Virus record (IMG/VR): IMGVR_UViG_3300017613_003051
Coordinates: 1 to 26,827 of that record
DNA length: 26,827 nt
Reading direction: 5' to 3' (one strand)
From: a virus
The notes beneath the pieces were generated by a model that was given only the letters and a program-made list of their open reading frames with translations, had not been told where the DNA came from and searched no databases. Positions 8,854-17,031 of this stretch are shown here, piece by piece (the first letter of the stretch is position 1; the number at the start of each line of letters is the position of its first letter). The position numbers and the translations under genes are program-made.

Positions 8854-9777
8854 CTATATAACAGTCCGTGTAATTTTAATCATTGCATCTTCGCTTGAAT
8901 CTCGAAGTGCGCGCCATGTAAGCGTTTCAATTACATCCTGATCTTGTCCTGGAGACACAACGCTTTCTGTTTCGAATTTTACTTCTGGGAATAGTACAGT
9001 GTAATCGTTTCCTAAAGAATCTTCGATTGCAAATTCGATTTGCGTGGGAGATCCTGCCAGGAATTGATCGAATAGTCTATCATTTGTAAAGTAAGCATTC
9101 AGTGTTCCAGTGATATCACATTTACCGACCGCAATCTCGGCAATTGTGTTGGAACCTATTTGATAGACTGGACGCAGGTTATTGGCGATTGTGAAAGAAA
9201 GTTCCTGGACATAAATCCCTGCAAGAGTGGTTAGGGATGAACCTTCTTTTAACGATGCGACATTGCCCATGCAGTTCATTATTGGCTTTGTGCTTATAGC
9301 GCCGAGTGTGGCGGCATTGGTAGCTTGACCAAGTGTAGCCGCACTTCCAAGAAGATCAAATGATCCTGAAGCTATTGCACTAGTTGCGAGGGTTAATGTC
9401 ATGGAATTTACCATCATTCCGGTAAATAAGAAGTATTCATCAATATCAAGAAGTGCTTTTTCAATACTGTATGAATGTTTCTCGGTTCCATTCTTTAAAA
9501 CGTCTGTGGACCAGCTGTTGAAAAGAGCTCCTTCCATTAAATCATCAAAACTTGCTGCTGACAGTTCGAGCTCAAAACCACCAGTGTTTGACCTGGACAC
9601 CTGGACAAGGTCTGATATCATCCTATCGTCTCTGATCTCAGCTGACACAATGTTTTCTACGCTGGGGATCAGTGACTCGCCGGTATACCGAAGTGGGGTC
9701 ATTGTCGGAGTACCGGGAAGGGTGTTCCATGTCACTTCTTCAATGTAACGTAGTCCTACTCGGTTAGCATCACTCAT
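8854..9777 (-). CDS. Major tail tube protein
   Basis: 307 residues starting MSDANRVGLRYIEEV. I chose the ATG at 9777 because GGGAGG lies seven bases upstream; the frame is open back to 9822, but that longer start has no comparable SD and would run back toward the tail terminator gene. The N-terminus with TPxMxPLRYTGESL and the beta-rich body fit the family of siphophage tail tube proteins of about 300 residues. The protein would form hexameric rings stacked along the tape measure. The gene stands directly downstream of a tail-terminator-like gene and upstream of the tail chaperones, which is the expected order apart from the inserted acetyltransferase. It is a possible target for virion glycosylation, but no such site can be read from sequence. 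Confidence 0.85.
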   Translation of the reverse strand: MSDANRVGLRYIEEVTWNTLPGTPTMTPLRYTGESLIPSVENIVSAEIRDDRMISDLVQVSRSNTGGFELELSAASFDDLMEGALFNSWSTDVLKNGTEKHSYSIEKALLDIDEYFLFTGMMVNSMTLTLATSAIASGSFDLLGSAATLGQATNAATLGAISTKPIMNCMGNVASLKEGSSLTTLAGIYVQELSFTIANNLRPVYQIGSNTIAEIAVGKCDITGTLNAYFTNDRLFDQFLAGSPTQIEFAIEDSLGNDYTVLFPEVKFETESVVSPGQDQDVIETLTWRALRDSSEDAMIKITRTVI

Positions 9778-9790
9778 TATAATTCCTCCC

Positions 9791-10183
9791 TTAGAAAGTT
9801 TCGTCCCTGAAGAATGGGACACTCATGTTTATTACATACCATTCTTTTATCTCTCCGACCTCTACCACCTTCGGACTCCGGCATGTAATGCCACCAAAGC
9901 TCGCAGACCTGAATATAGCTGCTGCCAAGTCTGCTTTTTCCTTCCCCGTTGCTGTCCCCGTGTGTAATGGTTCGTATATATTAACGGAAATAATTCCGAC
10001 ATTCCTGTGTAAATTTGTATCTCCGATGCTTGCTCTCATAGAATCTGCACCGATTACATGAATCTCTGCGAATGCTTCTCCTGGTGTTGGGTTGAACTGC
10101 ACATTTGCATATTTTACCGGGCAAACTGTAAACGCAACTGCGAACCTTGATTCTATTGCTATGGACTCTGCTTTATATGTCAT
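9791..10183 (-). CDS. Tail terminator-like protein (DUF4128-type)
   Basis: 130 residues. The pattern of an N-terminal helix, a strand with NVQFNPTPGEAFAEIHV, a GTATGKEKAD helix and a final strand resembles the DUF4128 family of phage tail terminators (lambda gpU-like). These proteins cap the completed tail tube and join it to the head. The ATG overlaps the stop of the gp10-like gene by four bases (ATGA). Gene order (neck proteins, terminator, tail tube) supports the call. No unusual features. Confidence 0.75.
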   Translation of the reverse strand: MTYKAESIAIESRFAVAFTVCPVKYANVQFNPTPGEAFAEIHVIGADSMRASIGDTNLHRNVGIISVNIYEPLHTGTATGKEKADLAAAIFRSASFGGITCRSPKVVEVGEIKEWYVINMSVPFFRDETF

Positions 10184-10599
10184 AATGATTTCTTTCTTAA
10201 TTCTGTTGATGCTGCTGTTTTTGCAAATACCGCATTTGGTGGTTTAAAACCTTCCATTTCCCAACCTAAATATTCTACAAAGTTAGCATGTGGTGCAGCG
10301 TTTCCAAATACAATTTTTTTATTACCGGTTTCTATTAATAATTTGGCAGTTGTTTTGAGCTTTATTTTTTCAGATGCTTTCAAAGCTTCCGCCCCGACAA
10401 TTTTTGGCGGATATGGTTTTCCTGACGGCTTGGATAATCGTGTATGCATGACAGCAGCTTGACTTACTTCCATGCTTTTTACATATTCTCCGGTCCATAC
10501 AGGACTGTTGCTGATTAACTCTCTAACAATATGATTTGATACTCTTGTCATTTTGTTTTTGATTTTCTGATGAATTCTCTTTTTGTGTTTTTCAAACAT
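10180..10599 (-). CDS. Head-tail connector / tail completion protein, HK97 gp10-like
   Basis: 139 residues with a basic helical N-terminus, then NSPVWTGEYVKSMEVS, a variable loop and NAAPHANFVEYLGWEMEG near the C-terminus. The order (S)PVxTGxxxxS ... N..pHA..vE.G is characteristic of the HK97 gp10/lambda Z group, which completes the tail end facing the head. AAGG lies about eight bases before the start. It lies between the head-closure gene and the tail terminator gene, as expected. Confidence 0.82.
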   Translation of the reverse strand: MFEKHKKRIHQKIKNKMTRVSNHIVRELISNSPVWTGEYVKSMEVSQAAVMHTRLSKPSGKPYPPKIVGAEALKASEKIKLKTTAKLLIETGNKKIVFGNAAPHANFVEYLGWEMEGFKPPNAVFAKTAASTELRKKSL

Positions 10600-10600
10600 A

Positions 10601-10963
10601 CTATTGCCTTATTTGTAATGTCCAAAGTGCATCAGCAGGATCTTTGTATTTATTAACCACATTCCATTGTTGACTGTCCATGGTTACATAGTCGTCTATC
10701 TTTGGATTCGGTGTCAAGTCATCAACCGGAATTAAGAGTTTTGCATCATTCTCTTGTATGGCCAATCCATCTATCTCCATTGCTTCATAATCTTCACGGA
10801 TCACATTTGTTAGCGAGTAATCCGTTGTGTTTGGTGTTGCTACTCCAGTGCTTGGATCATATACTGGAGGTGGATTTGATGTATATGTTATTGATATTTT
10901 GACATTACCTGCCGCGTTGAATGCTGTTTGAACCGCTGCCTTGAACGCTTCTTTTAGTCCCAT
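10601..10963 (-). CDS. Head closure / head-tail joining protein
   Basis: 120 residues. An N-terminal amphipathic helix (LKEAFKAAVQTAF) is followed by a beta-rich domain ending DDYVTMDSQQWNVVNKYKDPADALWTLQIRQ. This small beta-barrel pattern, with a DxxxxxG-like nucleotide-binding-type turn and a closing W.l.iR strand, is common in siphophage head-tail stoppers (lambda gpFII or SPP1 gp16 role). One base separates its ATG from the stop of the preceding adaptor gene. The family call is moderate; the neck role is well supported by order. Confidence 0.72.
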   Translation of the reverse strand: MGLKEAFKAAVQTAFNAAGNVKISITYTSNPPPVYDPSTGVATPNTTDYSLTNVIREDYEAMEIDGLAIQENDAKLLIPVDDLTPNPKIDDYVTMDSQQWNVVNKYKDPADALWTLQIRQ

Positions 10964-10964
10964 T

Positions 10965-11474
10965 TTATACTCTCACAAGTTTTTTATTCGTTCCTATCTT
11001 TGAACAGTATTGTCTTACAATTATCCACACAGATTCTGGCATCATGGATTTTTTAACAACGCCATGCTGTGTGTCCATCACGAGGTTTAGTGACCCAACT
11101 TCAATCTGTTTGAATCCGATTGTATCTCTGCTCGCTGTTATCGTAAAATCAGAGCCGATTAGATGCAATGCAAATTCCGATGTAGCATCTTTGAGGAATT
11201 GCGGGATTGTTGATCCGTTGACTGGATTTCCATCTGGATCGTATATGAAACTTCGCGGCCACCGGAGAGCTTGTGTATCCGAGGCTTTCCGTCCATCCCA
11301 GTTGCATAACCTGTCGAGCAATGCTGTCGCCCACATTAAGGCGGCTTCCCTGTCATCATCATTTGAATCTGTCCAATTATCTATATGCAAACGTGATTCT
11401 ATGTATGCTTCAGCTTCTGCATAGGTTGCATACGTGTTAGCATCAATTGCACCAGGAGTCGCTATTAAAGCCAT
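10965..11474 (-). CDS. Head-tail adaptor (DnaT-like phage family)
   Basis: 169 residues starting MALIATPGAIDANTYATYAEAEAYIESR, which fits phage proteins often annotated as DnaT-like single-stranded-DNA binding proteins. In a virion gene cluster these act as the first neck ring (adaptor) on the portal. Other family marks are DREAALMWATALLDR, the W.GRK..dtQaLrWPR stretch, and a helical middle with ALHL. Gene position (first of the neck genes) agrees. DNA binding is not implied by the sequence, so the DnaT name should be read as a family label only. Confidence 0.8.
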   Translation of the reverse strand: MALIATPGAIDANTYATYAEAEAYIESRLHIDNWTDSNDDDREAALMWATALLDRLCNWDGRKASDTQALRWPRSFIYDPDGNPVNGSTIPQFLKDATSEFALHLIGSDFTITASRDTIGFKQIEVGSLNLVMDTQHGVVKKSMMPESVWIIVRQYCSKIGTNKKLVRV

Positions 11475-11475
11475 T

Positions 11476-11823
11476 TTATCTCTCCTTTATTTTCATGGTA
11501 ATATCTTTTTCCCATTTGTTCGGCGGGGTTAGGTCCGTGACACCCTTGAATGTATATTTATATGGACTCGCTGCTTCAGATCCACCCCTAATTAAGACCT
11601 GTAATGCACCATTAGTAAATCCCGACCCGTCCGGAGGTGCATCTCCGTTGATTACAGCCTTGGTTGTATCATCAAGGAGCGTGGCTGTCACATCCGTGCC
11701 GTCCTTATCTTCGCATGTAATGGTACAGTTTCCTACTGCAAGAGCTTCTCCGTTTTCCATATTTAGTCCAAAATCAGCATGAATTCTGAATTCTTCGTAT
11801 GATTGTTTTTCTACATCAGCCAT
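11476..11823 (-). CDS. Fibre-tail adaptor-like / Ig-like virion protein
   Basis: 115 residues. I start it at the ATG at 11823 because GGGAGG lies six bases upstream; the GTG one codon earlier is less likely. It overlaps the C-terminal codons of the 804-residue repeat gene by eight bases. The sequence is an all-beta Ig-like fold: a short N-terminus, LAVGNCTITCEDKDGTDVT, a GSGFTNGALQVLIRGG turn, and a closing strand with WEKDITMKIKER. This form occurs in phage fibre-tail adaptor proteins, which attach fibres to the virion. Here it follows the fibre-like and repeat proteins, so it may anchor them. The family is inferred from pattern, not search. Confidence 0.65.
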   Translation of the reverse strand: MADVEKQSYEEFRIHADFGLNMENGEALAVGNCTITCEDKDGTDVTATLLDDTTKAVINGDAPPDGSGFTNGALQVLIRGGSEAASPYKYTFKGVTDLTPPNKWEKDITMKIKER

Positions 11824-14230
11824 CACATTCCTCCCTGAGAAATCCTTGATCCATGGACGGTGTTATAAACGACATTATTTTTCTGCTTTTTACAAAACCT
11901 GTTGTTTTCGATTCTTCCAGAAATGATATTGTTTTTATACCTTTTGCAAAACTTGTTGTTTTTGATTCTTTTAAGAATGAAATATCTTGCATGTCTTTTA
12001 TAAATGATATTGCAGAAATGAGAATTTGAACTGTTCTTACAATGATTCTAATGTATTCAGTTACTACAGCTTTATCGGCTAACAACTTTTTTAATGTGGA
12101 TGTAATACTTTGTAGGTATTCGTTTATTCTTAATGAATCTGAAGAAACTGATTTTAAACCTGACAAAGTTATATTTAGATCTTCCATGATTGTTGATTTG
12201 TCATGTAATGGTAATTGAAGGGCAGACAAAATTGTATTTATATCTTCAATTACCACAACGTTTTCGGTTGATGACAATGCAAGGCTTGCAACAACCATGG
12301 CAATATTTTCTTGGATGCTGATTAGATCAGTTGAAATTATATCATGTCGGAGGTTTGCCATGGTTACATTGATAAATTCTATTATTGAAGATGCGTCGAA
12401 CATCTCTCCAATTAATGCTTGGATTGCAATATTAGTATATTCTTGAATTGCAATAGACTCGGGTAAATAAGCTCCAAAACTTTCCATTGCTAAGTTCAAA
12501 AACTCTTGGATTGCAACTTGATTGATCGATGTTCCTAATAATGGAGTAATTACGGTTAGGATGTTTTCAGTGATTGCCAGCTTGTCTGATACACTGAATT
12601 TAAATTCCATAATCAAGCTAACATATTCTTGGACAGTAACTTTATTTGCACCGAGCCTGATTAAAGAAGAAGCTATGATTGTAATGTTTTCTGTTATGGC
12701 TATGAGGTTGCTTTTTGAGATGTACAGAACATCAATGCCACTCATTATAGAATTGATGTATTCAATTATGACTACTTGCTGGTGTGTACTTCCAAGAAGA
12801 TCTGTCATTGTAGATTCAATAATTTCTTGAATCACAATTCTGTCATATGGGTTGGACCAAAGGTGTATCAAGACTGCAATGTTTTCAGTTATTGTTATTG
12901 CATCCTGTACTGAATAAATTGGTCCAGTCATTTCAAGATTCAAGTTTTCGACAATTGCCACGATATCTTGAAGGTTTAACTCCATATCAGACATTACTGT
13001 GTTAATACTTTCCACAAGTCCAATAAATTCAAATTTACTTAAACCTAAATCAGATATTCGTACCGACAAGTTTTCAATAATAGCGATCATTTCATGTTTA
13101 CTTAATTTTCCACCAGAAAGTGCCATAGAAATATTTTCGATTATGGCTAAAACATCTGGTTTTGATATTAACAAGGAACTTATCTGGACAGAGGTGTATT
13201 CAATGATCGCTGTTATTTCCTGTGAAACAGCTTTGCCACTGGAAATGATAGCTGTGATATTTTCGATAATACTGGTAAGGTCAAAAACATCAATGATGGT
13301 TTGAGGTATTACAATATTTAGTGTTATATCTTCAATAATACCAATGATCTCTGATTTGTTTATCTCAAGGTCAGATAATCGGGTGGATATGTTTTCAATG
13401 ATACCAATAATTTCAAATCTGTTAAAATTCAAACCTGATAACTCGGTTGTTATATTTTCTGCAATGGCAATTATTTCTTGTCCTGTAGGCATTGGTCCAG
13501 ACATAGAAAGGCCGATGCTTTCAGTGACAGATATTAAATCTGATTCGCTAAAATTCAAAGCTTCCATTTCCACAAAAGCAACTTCAATAATTCCTACTAA
13601 ATCTAATTTGCTGAAATCTATATCAGACATTTTAGTGGTTATTAATTCCGTAATAACCACTATTTCTGATAAGGATATGACCCCACCAAACATTTCAAGA
13701 TTGATATTTTCAATGACGGCTATTAACTGTGATTTGGAAAGTTTTAATGTAGATACTTTAGTAACAACATTTTCAATAATACCAATTAAATCGAATTTGT
13801 TTACTTCAAGATTGGATAATTTGGAAGAAATATTTTCTATAATACCTATGGTTTCAGTTCTGGATCTTGATAAACCAGACATTTTTGCAAAGATGTTTTC
13901 TACAATTGCGATCATTTCATGAGGTGCTAATTTCCCACCAGATGCTTTTACACTGATATTTTCAATAACACCGATAAGATCTGATTTGGATATTAATAGG
14001 GGTGATAATTTACTTATAATAGACTCGATTATGGTAGCAATATCATGAATGCTGAGTTTACCGCCTGACTCTACAGGTGCAAGAGATTCTCCTGTTCCGA
14101 CACTATCAAAAACACTAATCGATAAATTAGCAGATACTTTGTCGTCATCAGAACGCAAGCGCAGGTCTTTATCAGGAGAGACTTCTCCTTTATCTACATC
14201 AGACCTTAAGTATCCATCGTTAATTGCCAT
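11816..14230 (-). CDS. 804-residue repeat protein, about 32 copies of a 21-residue unit (putative fibre shaft)
   Basis: Translation starts immediately after the stop of the 271-residue gene, with GAGG close upstream. Residues 1-63 form a charged head with the unusual LRSDVDKGEVSPDKDLRLRS. Residues 64 to about 741 are some 32 imperfect copies of a unit of about 21 residues, typified by LIGIIENISSKLSNLEVNKFD: an aliphatic strand, Glu-Asn, a second strand, and a linker. There are two linker flavours, S-x-L-x-x-S-K-x-D and S-G-G-K-L-x-x-H-E. The last 63 residues switch to seven 9-residue units. No enzyme motif, Cys pattern or membrane segment is visible. The periodicity would suit a beta-solenoid or trimeric fibre shaft (inference). 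I do not recognise a named family. It may be host-facing and is a natural substrate for the glycosyltransferases, but that is speculative. Confidence 0.85.
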   Translation of the reverse strand: MAINDGYLRSDVDKGEVSPDKDLRLRSDDDKVSANLSISVFDSVGTGESLAPVESGGKLSIHDIATIIESIISKLSPLLISKSDLIGVIENISVKASGGKLAPHEMIAIVENIFAKMSGLSRSRTETIGIIENISSKLSNLEVNKFDLIGIIENVVTKVSTLKLSKSQLIAVIENINLEMFGGVISLSEIVVITELITTKMSDIDFSKLDLVGIIEVAFVEMEALNFSESDLISVTESIGLSMSGPMPTGQEIIAIAENITTELSGLNFNRFEIIGIIENISTRLSDLEINKSEIIGIIEDITLNIVIPQTIIDVFDLTSIIENITAIISSGKAVSQEITAIIEYTSVQISSLLISKPDVLAIIENISMALSGGKLSKHEMIAIIENLSVRISDLGLSKFEFIGLVESINTVMSDMELNLQDIVAIVENLNLEMTGPIYSVQDAITITENIAVLIHLWSNPYDRIVIQEIIESTMTDLLGSTHQQVVIIEYINSIMSGIDVLYISKSNLIAITENITIIASSLIRLGANKVTVQEYVSLIMEFKFSVSDKLAITENILTVITPLLGTSINQVAIQEFLNLAMESFGAYLPESIAIQEYTNIAIQALIGEMFDASSIIEFINVTMANLRHDIISTDLISIQENIAMVVASLALSSTENVVVIEDINTILSALQLPLHDKSTIMEDLNITLSGLKSVSSDSLRINEYLQSITSTLKKLLADKAVVTEYIRIIVRTVQILISAISFIKDMQDISFLKESKTTSFAKGIKTISFLEESKTTGFVKSRKIMSFITPSMDQGFLREECDG
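11819..12007 (-). repeat. Seven 9-residue (27-bp) repeats at the C-terminus of the repeat protein
   Basis: Residues 742-804 divide without gaps into seven 9-residue units: SFIKDMQDI, SFLKESKTT, SFAKGIKTI, SFLEESKTT, GFVKSRKIM, SFITPSMDQ and GFLREECDG. Each begins [SG]-F-aliphatic. Units 2-3 and 4-5 are a near-copy pair at DNA level, giving a 54-bp higher-order repeat. The last unit overlaps the SD and start of the next gene. Confidence 0.85.
12008..14041 (-). repeat. Coding array of about 32 imperfect 63-bp (21-residue) repeats
   Basis: The unit is read at protein level: [LIMV]-[IA]-[GAV]-[IV]-[IVTQ]-E-[NYF]-[IL]-x3-[LMI]-S, then a linker of 7-9 residues. Glu at unit position 6 is conserved in essentially every copy. 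Early copies are close to 21 residues; later ones range from 20 to 24 and drift in sequence. DNA copies are well diverged, so this is an old array held by selection on protein. The count of 32 is by eye and may be off by one or two. Confidence 0.85.
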
Positions 14231-15046
14231 TTATTCCTCTACAGGTATTAAAACGTGATCTGTTACGTCCATGACATGAGGTGTGTCATCTTTGTAAGAG
14301 TACACTAAATAAGTAGCACTGCCATCCGTCAAGCCGGTAAAACTATAATTGCCACTTCCATCTGATTGGTCGTGAGCTATAAATGTGAGTGTGTTGTCCT
14401 CATTGTCTTTGAACAAGAAACATTCACAGGTTCCTAATGGGCTTCCTGCTTGGTTTTTTGTCACTCCTTCAATTTTAAAAGTTGAGATTTCTGGTGTTAC
14501 ACTTTCAATAACTCCAATAAGATCAGATATGTCAATTTCAAGATCGCTGACAGGAAAATCACCTTCTACTTTAATTTCCAGTCTTCCTGTAGTTCCATCT
14601 TGAAAGGTTACATCTCCAGAATATGGTGGATCAGAGGAGCTGTATCCATAATACTGATCACTTCCACCGGTATATTTAGCCCATTGAGTACCTGTGGTGG
14701 AGGTACTGTGACTGTATATTGCCAGCCCTGTATTTGCTGTCACAGCAAATGCTGTAAAATCACCGGGAGCAGTGAGTGTTATCCACCCAGTGCCTTTGCC
14801 AGTTAAGTCAATGTCAACAATTTCAGTATAGCTGTCAAAGGTAAAGACTTCGCCGGAGAATGTGCCTTTCCAGATTCTAAGCCTGCCATTGTTTACATTA
14901 TTCCAGATTTTGATCGTGTGCACATTGCCTGCACCGTCAAACGTAGTTGGAGTGCTATTGCTTACATAAACAGTGTAGAGATATCCCGATGATGTGAATG
15001 TTCCATTTTCAGAACCATCTCCTAAACCGTAATTTATATCAGCCAT
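14231..15046 (-). CDS. Fibre-like virion protein with one 21-residue unit and a C-terminal regulatory-like beta-sandwich
   Basis: 271 residues; AAGGAG lies five bases before the ATG, which overlaps the preceding stop (TAATG). Residues 1-165 look like a beta-sandwich rich in Gly, Ser, Thr and Trp (NVHTIKIWNN, GRLRIWKGTFSG), such as occurs in carbohydrate-contacting fibre domains. Residues 168-190 hold one copy of the unit that fills the next protein (DLEIDISDLIGVIES). Residues about 190-271 resemble a carboxypeptidase-regulatory-like fold: G-x-V/T-K-N-Q-A-G-S-P-L-G, a GSGNYSFTGL turn and a final HVMDVTDHVLIP. The whole C-terminal 104 residues are paralogous to the end of the upstream 553-residue protein. 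Likely a decoration or tail-fibre subunit; function unproven. Confidence 0.7.
   Translation of the reverse strand: MADINYGLGDGSENGTFTSSGYLYTVYVSNSTPTTFDGAGNVHTIKIWNNVNNGRLRIWKGTFSGEVFTFDSYTEIVDIDLTGKGTGWITLTAPGDFTAFAVTANTGLAIYSHSTSTTGTQWAKYTGGSDQYYGYSSSDPPYSGDVTFQDGTTGRLEIKVEGDFPVSDLEIDISDLIGVIESVTPEISTFKIEGVTKNQAGSPLGTCECFLFKDNEDNTLTFIAHDQSDGSGNYSFTGLTDGSATYLVYSYKDDTPHVMDVTDHVLIPVEE
14234..14545 (-). repeat. Paralogous C-terminal module, copy in the 271-residue protein
   Basis: Residues 168-271 align end to end with residues 451-553 of the upstream protein (15049-15357). Shared blocks include SDLIGVIES, TPxISTF, GVT..AGS.LG, CFL, YSFTG and HVMDxTDHVL. The two copies look more than half identical over the first ninety or so residues. 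The module begins with the same unit that is repeated about 32 times in the next protein. Confidence 0.85.
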
Positions 15047-16707
15047 TATACTCCTTGCAACACATGGTCGGTTGCATCCATAACGTGTGGTGAATCATCT
15101 TTCCAGAAAATCACAAAATGATCCGCTGTGCCATATCCGACTCCTGTGAACGAGTAAGCTCCTGTGACAGCATTAGATAAAGTGTATTCAAGGAACTCTG
15201 CTGTGTCATCCCCCTTGTCTCTGCAAAGAAAACATTTTACACTACCTAATATACTACCGGCTTTATCGTAAGTAACTCCAGATATTGTAAAAGTGGAAAT
15301 ACCTGGTGTGATGCTTTCAATAACTCCGATGAGGTCAGATAGATCGATTTCGAGATTAGTGACAGCACTTACCAATGTTGCAATATTAAGTGCGCACATT
15401 CCGAGGCTGCCGCCAACTGTTTGTCCTAATCCTACATCGCCAGCCTGGAAAAACTCAAACTCTATTTCATCATTTACAGCCAGGTTTGCCATAAAAGAAC
15501 CGTTAAAAGCTCCATCATAAGTGTAATTAGTGGATTGAAGACCTCGAATGTAAGACATCGAGATGTCCTCTTGATCGACATTATTCTTTGTCCATCTTAA
15601 TCCGTGCTGGCTTCTTGTGCCTGTAGATGCCGCCCTATTTAATCTGCCATTGACCATAAACAAATAATCATCAGCTTTCTCAACCTCGATAGTTGTATTA
15701 TCGTTGCGTGTAAACGAAGCCGCATCTATTACATCGGGTGTGGTGCGGCAAGCATTGAGGTAGCCGGTTGCAGTCGTTTCTTGCGCCCCGGTGGCATCGT
15801 AGCCAATTACGCATTCGGCAGTGCTCGGAAGCTCCATGATGCATAAGCGACTTTCATCGACTACCCTGGTACCGGAAGTTATATTTGTATTCCCTTCCTG
15901 TACCTCTAATTCTACGTCTTGGTTTATTGTGTCGTTATCAACAATGAAAATTGCTGTAAGGTTATTAAAGTCGGTATCTGTGTCACGCAGATAGCAATGG
16001 GAATTAGATTGCGGAATTTCAGCACCGGCCAATGTCATTCTGCCTATACGTTGGCCTCGTTGGGTGTTCTGAAATGTTACAGAATAACAGATAAGATATC
16101 GAGCAACCTTTTTCAGCCGAATAGTGTTAACATCTTGAGCTTCGATAACCGCCGTATCTGTTTCGTCAACAGTATCCCAATCAATTTCGTCCCAGGCAGA
16201 GGAAGCATAACCACCTGTGTCTGTTCCATCAACATAGATTCCAAATGCAACATCAGCTTCATCAGGTAATCTTATCAGGCAAACTTCCGAGTCAGCAGAA
16301 GCATCGTCTGTAGGAGTTGAGTCCTCCCCTCTGGTCATATATTCAATTCTGAAGTTTTGTTCTATAGTCGTTACTTCAAAAATACAGTGACCATCAGCAA
16401 GGATTTCAGCATTAGCGGAACTTCGTGCCCAACCAGTGCCTTGAGAACCTTCGATGACTACAGAATTGTGCAAAGCCCTGACACGACCAATTGTACGATT
16501 CGTAGCTTCGCTAACAGTTCTTACTCGATAAATAGCGAGATACCATCCGGTTTCATCAATCCTGATATCTATATCATTTACATTCTGGACAAAAATAGCA
16601 GCAGGTGTGCCTACAGGCGTAGCAAACTCCACACCTTCCCAACTGTCGTTAGTAGTTGGTAAGGCAAAAGTTCCAACCCTGAATTTACAAGTATCTCCTA
16701 CAGCCAT
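15046..16707 (-). CDS. Fibre-like virion protein with three tandem beta-sandwich domains
   Basis: 553 residues from the ATG at 16707, chosen because it overlaps the preceding stop (TAATG); an in-frame ATG at 16716 is possible. Three similar domains of about 145 residues follow one another, each with a Trp-rich start, an xxG.Y.i...R or equivalent strand, and an nD.ieleV...G strand near the end. They resemble C1q/TNF-like jelly rolls in overall pattern. At about 451-553 lies the DLIGVIES unit plus the same C-terminal domain as in the 271-residue neighbour. The tandem jelly-roll plan suits a trimeric fibre or head spike. This is pattern recognition, and no family was confirmed. Confidence 0.7.
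   Translation of the reverse strand: MAVGDTCKFRVGTFALPTTNDSWEGVEFATPVGTPAAIFVQNVNDIDIRIDETGWYLAIYRVRTVSEATNRTIGRVRALHNSVVIEGSQGTGWARSSANAEILADGHCIFEVTTIEQNFRIEYMTRGEDSTPTDDASADSEVCLIRLPDEADVAFGIYVDGTDTGGYASSAWDEIDWDTVDETDTAVIEAQDVNTIRLKKVARYLICYSVTFQNTQRGQRIGRMTLAGAEIPQSNSHCYLRDTDTDFNNLTAIFIVDNDTINQDVELEVQEGNTNITSGTRVVDESRLCIMELPSTAECVIGYDATGAQETTATGYLNACRTTPDVIDAASFTRNDNTTIEVEKADDYLFMVNGRLNRAASTGTRSQHGLRWTKNNVDQEDISMSYIRGLQSTNYTYDGAFNGSFMANLAVNDEIEFEFFQAGDVGLGQTVGGSLGMCALNIATLVSAVTNLEIDLSDLIGVIESITPGISTFTISGVTYDKAGSILGSVKCFLCRDKGDDTAEFLEYTLSNAVTGAYSFTGVGYGTADHFVIFWKDDSPHVMDATDHVLQGV
15049..15357 (-). repeat. Paralogous C-terminal module, copy in the 553-residue protein
   Basis: Partner of the module at 14234-14545. 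It has NLEIDLSDLIGVIES in front of the same beta-sandwich, with two extra cysteines (CFLCRDK). Tandem gene duplication of this end, or recombination between fibre genes, would explain the pair. Confidence 0.85.
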
Positions 16708-17021
16708 TAAGTACATTCATCTGTGCAACAAGCACAGTCCTCTAAATAACATTCGGATTGATATTTATGATCACATTTATTGCATAGACATGGTCGAATA
16801 TGATGTGCCAAATTGACCCAGACAGGTTTTCCTTTCCATCCTTCCGGTGTAATATCAATAAGGATTTCATTGGGTTTATCTTTATTTATGTCACCTTTGA
16901 TTACTTTAATGTTATCAAGTTCTTTAAATCGTTTGATGATGGCAGGTTTTTCTTTATCAGCAATCATTCGATTTCCGTAACAATCTTTACTGATTAGCCA
17001 ATTTTCGAATTGTTCGTGCAT
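16707..17021 (-). CDS. Small protein with a C-terminal cysteine cluster
   Basis: 104 residues starting MHEQFENWL; AAAGG lies seven bases upstream and the start falls just after the stop of the glycosyltransferase. A longer start at 17054 would overlap that gene and has no better SD. The first 75 residues look like an alpha/beta fold of unknown function. The end carries eight cysteines (78, 80, 83, 91, 96, 98, 99, 103) with nearby His and Asp, in a CLCNKC...ECYLEDCACC pattern that suggests zinc binding. I do not recognise the family. It is one of four Cys-rich small genes within 2.3 kb. Confidence 0.7.
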   Translation of the reverse strand: MHEQFENWLISKDCYGNRMIADKEKPAIIKRFKELDNIKVIKGDINKDKPNEILIDITPEGWKGKPVWVNLAHHIRPCLCNKCDHKYQSECYLEDCACCTDECT

Positions 17022-17031
17022 AATTAAACCT

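Noticed and set aside
8854-9822. Longer tail tube protein starting at 9822
   Set aside because: The internal ATG at 9777 has a strong GGGAGG and begins the conserved tail tube sequence; the upstream 15 residues look like non-coding leader.
12522-13922. Several + strand reading frames (for example 12999-13304 and 13344-13922) opposite the repeat gene
   Set aside because: They are antisense mirrors of the 21-residue repeat, lack SD sites and have no recognisable domain.
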